DNA of 64,000 nucleotides from Paraneptunicella aestuarii (lineage in GTDB: Bacteria > Pseudomonadota > Gammaproteobacteria > Enterobacterales > Alteromonadaceae), in contig NZ_CP074570.1 of NCBI RefSeq assembly GCF_019900845.1, positions 3,472,001 through 3,536,000 on the forward strand, read 5' to 3'. Shown here one piece after another: positions 37,460-45,449 of this stretch; position 1 is the stretch's first letter; each line of letters begins with the position of its first letter. The position numbers and the translations under genes were made by a program. The notes beneath the pieces are model-generated. The model was not told the origin of the DNA. It searched no databases and saw only the letters and a list, made by a program, of their open reading frames with translations.

Positions 37460-40045
37460 ATGTTTTTGAAATCCAAAGCCCGAGCACTCAAGCTAACTGT
37501 TAGTCTATCGCTAGCTGTTTCCCTGACAGGATGCGGCACAATAACAAGCGTTCAGCCCAAACTCAGTGCGGATCAGTCCCTAACCGGTTTACAGCCTAAA
37601 CGGTGGCCGAAAATTCAATCGGCTATTGCAACAGACACCGCGGTTGAAAAGCGAGTACGAAAGCTATTAAACAACATGACCCTGGAACAAAAAGTCGCTC
37701 AGGTCATCCAGCCAGAAATACGCTCCATTACTGTTGAAGACATGCGTAAATACGGTTTTGGCTCTTACCTCAATGGTGGCGGGGCTTATCCAGACGACAA
37801 CAAGCATGCGACTCCCGAAGACTGGGTGAAATTGGCAGAAGCCATGTATCAAGCATCCATTGATGACTCTCTCGACGGCTCAAGCATTCCTACCATGTGG
37901 GGTACAGATGCCGTTCACGGGCATAATAATGTGATTGGCGCAACCTTATTCCCGCACAATATTGGATTAGGCGCGGCTCGCAATCCAGCACTCATTGAAG
38001 CCATTGCTCAAGCCACTGCAAAAGAAGTGCTGGCAACCGGTATTGACTGGATTTTCGCGCCAACCGTTGCCACGGCTCAAGATGACCGATGGGGACGCAC
38101 CTACGAAAGCTACTCGGAATCCCCTGATGTAGTGCGAGACTACGCAGCAGCCATAGTAAAAGGCTTACAAGGTTCACCTGAACAAGGGTTTTTCCGTGAT
38201 CACCACGTTATTTCCACAGTGAAACACTTCATTGGTGATGGCGGCACAGTCAAAGGCGATGACCAGGGAGACAACATCAGCAGCGAAGCAGATCTAATCA
38301 AATACCATGCCCAAGGCTATGTGGGAGGGCTTACTGCGGGTGCTCAAACGGTGATGGCATCATTCAATAGCTGGCATGGCAATAAAATCCACGGCGATCA
38401 ATACCTGCTCACCGACGTACTAAAAAATCGCATGGGCTTTGATGGTCTGGTTGTGGGCGATTGGAATGGGCATGGACAAATTCCCGGCTGTAGCAACGGC
38501 AATTGCCCGCAAGCCATGAATGCAGGGCTCGATATTTACATGACCCCCAATGCCGATTGGAAAGACCTGTACCATAATTTAATCGAACAAGTAAAAAGCG
38601 GGGCGATTTCACGTTCTCGTCTGGACGATGCCGTTACCAGAATATTACGTGTAAAAATCCGCGCGGGACTGTTTGATAAAGCTTCCCCTGCAAACCGAAC
38701 CTATGCAGGAAATACTGAGGTTATCGGCTCAGCAGAGCACAGAGCAATCGCTCGACAAGCCGTAAGAGAATCACTGGTTTTACTGAAAAACAATCACAAC
38801 ATATTGCCTCTGGATCCGCATCAACACGTTTTGATCGCAGGAGATGCCGCTGACAATATCGGCAAGCAATCCGGGGGTTGGACGATTACCTGGCAAGGCA
38901 CAGGTAACCAGAATAGTGACTTCCCCGGTGCAACCTCCATCTACTCAGGATTAAAACAGAAAATTGAAGCCAATGGCGGTTCTGTCACACTCTCCGAAAA
39001 CGGCGAATTCACCCACAAACCCGATGCAGCCATCGTGGTATTTGGCGAAGAGCCCTATGCAGAAGGCAATGGCGATATTGATAACCTTGAGTATCAACGC
39101 GGCAACAAACGCGATTTACAGCTCCTGAAAAAGCTCAAAGCGCTTGATATTCCAGTGGTATCCGTTTTTATCAGCGGCCGTCCAATGTGGGTTAACCCAG
39201 AAATTAATGCCTCCAACGCTTTTGTTGCTGCCTGGCTACCAGGTTCAGAAGGACAAGGCATTGCCGATGTCATCATCGCCAACAGCAATGGCACAACAAG
39301 TTATCCCTTTACAGGAAAACTCCCATTTTCATGGCCTGCCACTCCATTTCAAGTTCCCAATACACAAGACAAAACACGTGATAACGCTCCCTTGTTCCCC
39401 TACGGATATGGGCTTAACTACACTACAACCACGGCCTTCATCGCCCAGCTAGAGGAAACCTCAAACACCCAAACCTCAGCATCGCTAGATGAACGCGAAT
39501 TGTTTGTGGGTACGGTGAAAAAGCCTTGGCATGTTGCGGGGGGAGTGGTTAATCAATTACAACCAATGCAAAGCAGTGTGCTACAAAACGAAGCGATTCA
39601 TATTCAAACCATGGACAGACGCGTTCAGGAAGACTCACTGAAAATTCAATGGCATGGCAAGCAAACCGCAGAATTTGGCTTGTATTCACCCTTCCCCGAT
39701 GACTTGTTAAGTTATCAGGAAGCCAACGCCAGCTTACAGTTTGACTATCAACTGCACTCAACCACCGCAGGCGATATGCAACTGAAAGTACAATGCATAG
39801 CTCCACACAACGGTAATAACTGTAACAACAGCATTGCCATCGCCGAAGCGTTACAGCAACAAGCCCAACCCGGCTCATGGTCGATCATGAGCGTTGCTCT
39901 ATCCTGCTTTGCCAACCAGCAAGTGACATTTAACAAAGTCATGTCACCTTTCATTCTGAGCAACAGCCAGCCAGTGGAAATATCCATTTCTGACGTAAAA
40001 CTGGTTCCCCAATCAGGTGAACAAGCGATTGTTCAATGTAAGTAA
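37460..40045 (+). CDS. GH3 exo-beta-glucosidase lipoprotein
   Basis: The protein has 861 residues. A lipoprotein signal with lipobox LTGC places it on a membrane. The GH3 N-domain at about 60-410 has the nucleophile D334 in VVGDWNGHG, with TVKHFIGDGGT and MWGTDAVHGHN binding blocks. The GH3 C-domain at about 430-660 reads ESLVLLKNNHNILPLD and AAWLPGSEGQG. A C-terminal beta-sandwich at about 690-861 resembles the accessory module of marine ExoP-type exo-1,3/1,4-beta-glucanases. It trims laminari-oligosaccharides to glucose. AGGAG lies about ten bases before ATG. It is second in the operon with the FHS carrier. Confidence 0.93.
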   Translation: MFLKSKARALKLTVSLSLAVSLTGCGTITSVQPKLSADQSLTGLQPKRWPKIQSAIATDTAVEKRVRKLLNNMTLEQKVAQVIQPEIRSITVEDMRKYGFGSYLNGGGAYPDDNKHATPEDWVKLAEAMYQASIDDSLDGSSIPTMWGTDAVHGHNNVIGATLFPHNIGLGAARNPALIEAIAQATAKEVLATGIDWIFAPTVATAQDDRWGRTYESYSESPDVVRDYAAAIVKGLQGSPEQGFFRDHHVISTVKHFIGDGGTVKGDDQGDNISSEADLIKYHAQGYVGGLTAGAQTVMASFNSWHGNKIHGDQYLLTDVLKNRMGFDGLVVGDWNGHGQIPGCSNGNCPQAMNAGLDIYMTPNADWKDLYHNLIEQVKSGAISRSRLDDAVTRILRVKIRAGLFDKASPANRTYAGNTEVIGSAEHRAIARQAVRESLVLLKNNHNILPLDPHQHVLIAGDAADNIGKQSGGWTITWQGTGNQNSDFPGATSIYSGLKQKIEANGGSVTLSENGEFTHKPDAAIVVFGEEPYAEGNGDIDNLEYQRGNKRDLQLLKKLKALDIPVVSVFISGRPMWVNPEINASNAFVAAWLPGSEGQGIADVIIANSNGTTSYPFTGKLPFSWPATPFQVPNTQDKTRDNAPLFPYGYGLNYTTTTAFIAQLEETSNTQTSASLDERELFVGTVKKPWHVAGGVVNQLQPMQSSVLQNEAIHIQTMDRRVQEDSLKIQWHGKQTAEFGLYSPFPDDLLSYQEANASLQFDYQLHSTTAGDMQLKVQCIAPHNGNNCNNSIAIAEALQQQAQPGSWSIMSVALSCFANQQVTFNKVMSPFILSNSQPVEISISDVKLVPQSGEQAIVQCK

Positions 40046-40117
40046 GAGCAATGTCGGTAGTAGAAAAATAAACAAGAGTAAAAAGCAAAGGAATGCACAA
40101 CTCATGCAAACAAAATC

Positions 40118-40149
40118 TGTGGCTGTATATCTTATTCTAAGCAGCCACA
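40118..40149 (+). terminator. Terminator after the GH3 gene
   Basis: TGTGGCTG (40118-40125) pairs with CAGCCACA (40142-40149) around a 16-base loop, followed by CTTCTT. It separates the glucan operon from the four-gene island. Confidence 0.5.
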
Positions 40150-40260
40150 CTTCTTAATGGTTGCCTTCAATGACTATTGATTAATACAATTCCCCCATCA
40201 ATATGTACCAAAATATACACAAAAAAAACTTCAACCAAAAAAACAACAAAGCCAAAATAA

Positions 40261-40289
40261 TTGAACGACGCGCACACATAGGTTAATTT
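40261..40289 (+). promoter_or_regulatory. Possible promoter of the KAP operon
   Basis: TTGAAC at 40261-40266, 17-base spacer, TAATTT at 40284-40289. It is a weak match, but it is placed 34 bp before the ATG in a short AT-rich spacer. Confidence 0.25.
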
Positions 40290-40322
40290 AAAATCCATTA
40301 ATAATTATCTGAGTGTAAATGC

Positions 40323-41666
40323 ATGGCCTCATTATCATTCTTAGAAGTTAACTTTATACAAGATAAACCAACTAAAGAAGATTTAACCGCTGAGCTCTGC
40401 GGTTTTGCAGAGAACCTGCACGAACTCATTACATCTGAAGCTAAATCGCAAAACCCCGCTTTTCACTCAATATTGATTTCAGGGGACTGGGGAAGCGGCA
40501 AAACCAGTGTACTACGACGCCTTGAATCTCTTTTATCTCAGGAACAAGACGGCACAGATAATTCTGAAATAGTCCCTATATTTTTTGAAGCATGGAAACA
40601 TGAGTCAGAATCAAACCTTATGACTTCGCTATTGTGGACATTAGTGCATCATTCTAAACATTGGCAAGATATTGCCAATGAAAACAGTGACATTGCTGAA
40701 ACCTTCAAAACCTCCTACAGATACACTATTCAGTTACTTACAAAACGTGTAACCGGCTCGAACTTAAAAGATGTTCATGAAAATGCAGATTACCTGCAAC
40801 ATCTTCAATTACAGGCTGAAACCAGTCCTAATTTGCCGCCCAAAACAGATACCCATCGCTTTCAAATTGCCTTTAAGCAACTGATATCAAAACTATTCGA
40901 CAACAAAAACATCGTTATCATCGTAGACGATCTGGATAGATGTTCACCTGAATCAGCCATGTTGCTATTGGACAACATGCGCATTCTAATGAATGCCGTC
41001 GACGATAATTCGCCTCAAGCATCGTTGGGTTCCACAGAAGCAAACGAGAAACTACCCGGCACTAAATGCACATTCATTGTTGCAATGGACAAAACGGTAC
41101 TAAAGCAAGCCATCAATCATAAGTTTTCAGCCTTATCAAGCTATGACAGCCATCGATACTTGGAAAAGCTATTTCCACTATCCCTCAATATTCCAGTTAC
41201 AGCACCTCAAATTGCTGAGACAACAGTTGGCGAACACCAGGCCGGGATAGATAAAATATTCAGTAAACCCTATTTCAAAAACCATCGCCTCTATCTTCGA
41301 TGCATCAATCAGGCAAAGGTTTTCGATTTTTTTTCCAAAGACAAAAAACAAAACTATTCAGAACCAGTCTCTCAATTAAGCTTACTGGATATAGAGTGGT
41401 TAGCCGCGGTTAACCGCTGGCCTCAATTAAGAGCTCTTCTTGATAGTAAAGATGAATACTTTTGGCAAAAAGTACAAGAGCATATAACCAATGATGTAAG
41501 AAAAACACCTAACCCAGAAATTCTGGAACTATTGAAACAACCCGGACTGAGAGAATTTCTCACCGATAGTAGTGTACTCGGCAATATCCATAATGAAACC
41601 AGTCTGCAAGAGCGCTTTGCCAGATATGAGGCAACCTTGGAAAAAATGAAATTGATAGGGCTATGA
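40323..41666 (+). CDS. KAP-family P-loop NTPase, first gene of a four-gene island
   Basis: The protein has 447 residues. Walker A is SGDWGSGKTSVL (about 53-64); Walker B is IVIIVDDLDRCSPE (about 196-209), with the KAP-typical D-D-L-D-R-C. A second sensor-like block is FIVAMDKTVLKQAI, and HRYLEKLFPLSLNIP matches KAP NTPases. Many KAP NTPases carry membrane segments; I see none here, so this one is soluble. KAP NTPases often act in signal-dependent assemblies and occur in anti-phage and conflict systems. The next gene starts three bases after the stop, so they form an operon. Ribosome site GAG about nine bases upstream is weak. The function is inferred. Confidence 0.85.
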   Translation: MASLSFLEVNFIQDKPTKEDLTAELCGFAENLHELITSEAKSQNPAFHSILISGDWGSGKTSVLRRLESLLSQEQDGTDNSEIVPIFFEAWKHESESNLMTSLLWTLVHHSKHWQDIANENSDIAETFKTSYRYTIQLLTKRVTGSNLKDVHENADYLQHLQLQAETSPNLPPKTDTHRFQIAFKQLISKLFDNKNIVIIVDDLDRCSPESAMLLLDNMRILMNAVDDNSPQASLGSTEANEKLPGTKCTFIVAMDKTVLKQAINHKFSALSSYDSHRYLEKLFPLSLNIPVTAPQIAETTVGEHQAGIDKIFSKPYFKNHRLYLRCINQAKVFDFFSKDKKQNYSEPVSQLSLLDIEWLAAVNRWPQLRALLDSKDEYFWQKVQEHITNDVRKTPNPEILELLKQPGLREFLTDSSVLGNIHNETSLQERFARYEATLEKMKLIGL

Positions 41667-41669
41667 ATA

Positions 41670-44600
41670 ATGTCAGAGCTGAATACTCATCAACCTAGTG
41701 ACAATATTCATCAACCAAGTCACTATGTGATCAATCAAATTGAAGAAAAAATAAAGAAGGAACTTACAAAAGTTATTATAGAGAAATGGCCAGAAGCAAA
41801 GATACATTCTCAATTTCATAAGATAGATTACAGAGCCAGTTTGGGTGCCTATATTTGCCTGGAAGACTTCCACGATATAGTACAAAACGTAGATCCTGAA
41901 AGTGATGTTCATCATGCAGAGCATGAAATTAAAGAACTATTCCGCAGCCTGTGTGAAAAGCAAAATAAAGCTACGGAATACCTGATTGAGCAAGACAAAC
42001 AGCATACTTCTCAACTAATTCATAACGATTTCACATTTCTGCTCAGAGTGAGAAACAATGGTATCAATGATTTTGTCACGCAAACCTATGCCATCCAATC
42101 TCATCCACCACATATCACTCTACAAGCACTAACAACCAGTACAACCATACAATTTGACGCACAGCAGTTTATAAGAATCCACCCCGATTTTGACGAAAAA
42201 AACATCCCAGTAACCATTAAAGTATTGTTAAAACACCCTACAACAAATGAAATACTAGGTACTTGGAATCTTTATCTAGAAACCTCCTTTGAACGAATCC
42301 AACATTCAACAATCCCGTTATTTTTAGAATTTATAAAAGGACAAACTGAAGCTATAAAGAAATTAGCAGACATGTATGCAACCTGGAGAGAATCCAGGCG
42401 CACAGAACTGCAAAAGCAGCACCTTTTTAAATTGGGCTCACTCTACACTCCACCCAAAGGGAAATTTGAGCCTCAAAGCAATCAACTAATACAGCAACTT
42501 CCAACGCTAAAAGATGCAATTAGGACTACATTACAGTTCATTGGTCAATATCTGCAATGCAGGCATATTTTATTAGTTGAAGTGATTGGTGATAAAAAAT
42601 GGTTGTCACTCTGCACCTGGAGCAGCGCACCGCCCCCCAAGTCAGAGCAATGGGAAAACCGCTGCAAGATATTCAAACAAAACCTGCAAGAGATGGAGCG
42701 TGAAACCCATACCCTAACACAATTATTACTTGAGGAACCGAAAGACATATCGAACAAAGACGATATTAAGCAATCAATTCGAAATTTCGTGGAACAGGAT
42801 TTATTCGTGAAACTCAAAAATGGAACATTGCAACATGATGAAAATTGGAACATTCGATGTGTGAGTGAATTTCAGAATATCAATGAGGCATTTCATGCCC
42901 CTCCGGTATCCTCAACCTGGTATCTGGTACTTGTTGACAAGCAAAGTGAATTTCATAAAAAAGCGAAAATTCATCGCTGGGGACTACAAGAAAACAATCA
43001 AATACTAGAAGCCATTAAGCAAGAAACCAAGAAAATCATAGAAACGATTTCAAGTCAGTTTCAGTTCTATTTAAACAACTTCAAAGGAAGGTGTAAGCAA
43101 GAGATATGGTTGCAGCAGCACCAAATTAGTGAAGGTAGAGGGTTCGATCTGAATTCATTAAACATGCTAAAGGGCATTGAAGCTTTTATAGGATCGATTA
43201 TTGAGTACGACAGTTTACGATTTTTACTCCCTACATATTATTACCGTAATTTAAGTCATGAAATGAAGTCTCAAAGAAACATTTTTGAATACAAGAAAAA
43301 ACACTTAACTGAGTATTCACATCATTCTCTCGTATTAAGCAACAAAGAATGTGATTTTAGTGATTTGATATTGATAACGACCAAATCACATTCAGAAGCA
43401 TTACTTCCTATTCACTACCATAGCTCATCAAGTACAACACTAGAAAAAAATTACGATGCTAGCTTTTCAAGCAGATGGATCATTAAACTTACAACACAAA
43501 GGAGTGAAGGATTCAGTTGCTTATACCTGTTTATGTTACAGGTTATTTTGGGTCAAATTGCCAAACTCCGTTCAACCTTGCTAGCTCAGCATCTTCAAAA
43601 CGAGGCTAATCAAATATTTTCTAGTGAACAGCAATTAATGTATACGTTTAACAAAATCCCTAAAAACAGTCATATTAGTAGCCATACAAATACACCAGAA
43701 AATGAACTTGCGAAAATCATCGCAACCGTAATTAAAGAAAAGTTTCTGCAACCCTACTTAGGTATTAAACCCTTTATTGTGCTAATGACCCAGAATCATA
43801 ATGGGCATCTTATCCACAGTATGACAGAGCAAAAAACGAACAAAAGTTTTGGCCTAGATGAAGATAACACATATCAAACGTTAAGGGCTTCTGCGAAATC
43901 AATTAAAAAGGAAATGGATATCAGCCAATGTATTGAGTTTTCACCTAAAAGTGAGGTTCTTGCAAAAGCCACCAACCGTTTTAAGCCCGGGAGATGGGTA
44001 TACACAGTAAAGATAGATCTACTATCAGGCTCTTCTTATACCGGACTATTACTCTTCTTTGGCCATAACAATCAACCATTTAGCCAATGGGAAAAGGAAT
44101 CCATCAGCGCGCTTTGCAGAAGTGCATCTTCACTACTGACCGTTTCCTGTGTTAACTACACAAACCGTTCACTCATGGGTATCTTTGCCCATTCGATTAA
44201 TAGTGCGGTACAAGGCCTACAATCCAATAGCAAAATGGCTGTTGAGCTTGCAATGGATAATCTGACATTGGGTAACCAGTCAATAAATGAACGTGAAATA
44301 AAACTATTAAAAAAACTCAAAGGAAATATTAGCCACGATGCCGAACAAGTACGTACTTGGCAAAATACAATAACCCTTTTTGAGGGTAATGTAGCCCCCA
44401 TACTTACCAAGCAACATAATCTCATTAATGACTTGGAGCAATGGGTGACTCGCTATCAAGATTGGGCACACAATAAAGGCATCTTTCTGGTGACTGATTT
44501 TCCAGTAAAAAGTGTTCTCATTACTTACGACAAAAAACTAATGGACATTGCCTTTTCCAACGTTCTGGACAACGCCATAAAATACACACTTAGCTATCAT

Positions 44601-44912
44601 TCTGTTCGGATATCAATAAGTATTGAAGAGGCTTATGTCAATATCAAAGTGACCAACACTGGCCCTTATATTAGCCCATCTACCATCGAAAAAATAACCA
44701 ATTTTGGTCAGCGAGGCTTACATGCGGTAGAAAAACTGGTTCATGGTCAGGGCGTTGGCTTACATCTGGTGCAGAGTATTGTTAAAGCTCATCCCTACGG
44801 AAAACTTATTATACATTCCGTTAAAAACACACATAACCAGATTGAAGCTGAAACCTCTTTCACAATACAGTTTAGAGATTACCAAAGAGACCATTTGGAA
44901 ATTAAATTATGA
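41670..44912 (+). CDS. Large soluble histidine kinase with GAF-like regions
   Basis: The protein has 1080 residues and no membrane segment or signal peptide. The N-terminal about 1-260 is unrecognised. Two GAF-like regions lie near 285-475 and 690-835. The last third is kinase: the probable phospho-His is H841 in IFAHSINSAVQGLQS, followed by a helical dimer domain. The ATPase domain at about 950-1070 has N964/N968 in MDIAFSNVLDNAIKY, an Asn (N996) where the G1 box normally has Asp (VTNTG), and a G2-like GQGVGLHLV at 1026-1034. The receiver gene overlaps its stop codon by four bases (ATGA). What it senses is unknown. Kinase fold is convincing; full activity needs testing. Confidence 0.8.
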   Translation: MSELNTHQPSDNIHQPSHYVINQIEEKIKKELTKVIIEKWPEAKIHSQFHKIDYRASLGAYICLEDFHDIVQNVDPESDVHHAEHEIKELFRSLCEKQNKATEYLIEQDKQHTSQLIHNDFTFLLRVRNNGINDFVTQTYAIQSHPPHITLQALTTSTTIQFDAQQFIRIHPDFDEKNIPVTIKVLLKHPTTNEILGTWNLYLETSFERIQHSTIPLFLEFIKGQTEAIKKLADMYATWRESRRTELQKQHLFKLGSLYTPPKGKFEPQSNQLIQQLPTLKDAIRTTLQFIGQYLQCRHILLVEVIGDKKWLSLCTWSSAPPPKSEQWENRCKIFKQNLQEMERETHTLTQLLLEEPKDISNKDDIKQSIRNFVEQDLFVKLKNGTLQHDENWNIRCVSEFQNINEAFHAPPVSSTWYLVLVDKQSEFHKKAKIHRWGLQENNQILEAIKQETKKIIETISSQFQFYLNNFKGRCKQEIWLQQHQISEGRGFDLNSLNMLKGIEAFIGSIIEYDSLRFLLPTYYYRNLSHEMKSQRNIFEYKKKHLTEYSHHSLVLSNKECDFSDLILITTKSHSEALLPIHYHSSSSTTLEKNYDASFSSRWIIKLTTQRSEGFSCLYLFMLQVILGQIAKLRSTLLAQHLQNEANQIFSSEQQLMYTFNKIPKNSHISSHTNTPENELAKIIATVIKEKFLQPYLGIKPFIVLMTQNHNGHLIHSMTEQKTNKSFGLDEDNTYQTLRASAKSIKKEMDISQCIEFSPKSEVLAKATNRFKPGRWVYTVKIDLLSGSSYTGLLLFFGHNNQPFSQWEKESISALCRSASSLLTVSCVNYTNRSLMGIFAHSINSAVQGLQSNSKMAVELAMDNLTLGNQSINEREIKLLKKLKGNISHDAEQVRTWQNTITLFEGNVAPILTKQHNLINDLEQWVTRYQDWAHNKGIFLVTDFPVKSVLITYDKKLMDIAFSNVLDNAIKYTLSYHSVRISISIEEAYVNIKVTNTGPYISPSTIEKITNFGQRGLHAVEKLVHGQGVGLHLVQSIVKAHPYGKLIIHSVKNTHNQIEAETSFTIQFRDYQRDHLEIKL

Positions 44913-45448
44913 ATACAGATACGCCTCCATCAAATAAAATTCTTTGGATGGATGATGAACCGCATAAATTCATCTATGAAGTATACTCAATAGAAAAACA
45001 AAAAAATTCTATGGGTGAAAACTATCAAGTTATAATGGTTAGCTCAGTAGAAGAAGCAATTAAACAATTAAATCAAGAAAAATTTGCGGCAATTATTTTT
45101 GACCAACAAATATCCCAAAGCACTAAAAAACTTGACAGTAACCAAATCTCTTATACTGGTGCATTTACAACTCATTATACGAGAAATAAAAATAATATTT
45201 ATAATCTCAAAATTTCGGAATTCTCACTTTTTATTGAGGATTTTTCATCTGAAATAAAAGCTAAAACATCAAGAAATTTGGAGCACAACAGTAAGGTACC
45301 CATCGCCATAGTTACTGCAATTTCCAACCCGGACACAAAAAAGAGCATATTAAGTACAAAGAAAATTGGAGATAACACAACCAAACTAAGCTGGATAGAA
45401 AAACCCATTGATGAAATTGCATTAATAAAGTTTATTGAGAGCTTGTAA
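44909..45448 (+). CDS. Stand-alone receiver-like protein with a long insertion
   Basis: The protein has 179 residues. Receiver elements: acidic pair in KILWMDDEP, the acceptor D65 in AIIFDQQIS, a T in IAIVTAIS and the Lys in WIEKPIDE. Between the acceptor strand and the next strand lie about 55 extra residues, so a normal receiver of about 120 residues is enlarged. There is no output domain, so it is either a phosphate relay or a titrating partner of the kinase. The start overlaps the kinase stop (ATGA), which implies translational coupling. AT-rich gene. The HD gene begins one base after its stop. Confidence 0.75.
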   Translation: MNTDTPPSNKILWMDDEPHKFIYEVYSIEKQKNSMGENYQVIMVSSVEEAIKQLNQEKFAAIIFDQQISQSTKKLDSNQISYTGAFTTHYTRNKNNIYNLKISEFSLFIEDFSSEIKAKTSRNLEHNSKVPIAIVTAISNPDTKKSILSTKKIGDNTTKLSWIEKPIDEIALIKFIESL

Positions 45449-45449
45449 T

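Noticed and set aside
40081..40160. 17-codon frame after the GH3 gene
   Set aside because: It overlaps a terminator hairpin and has no ribosome site.
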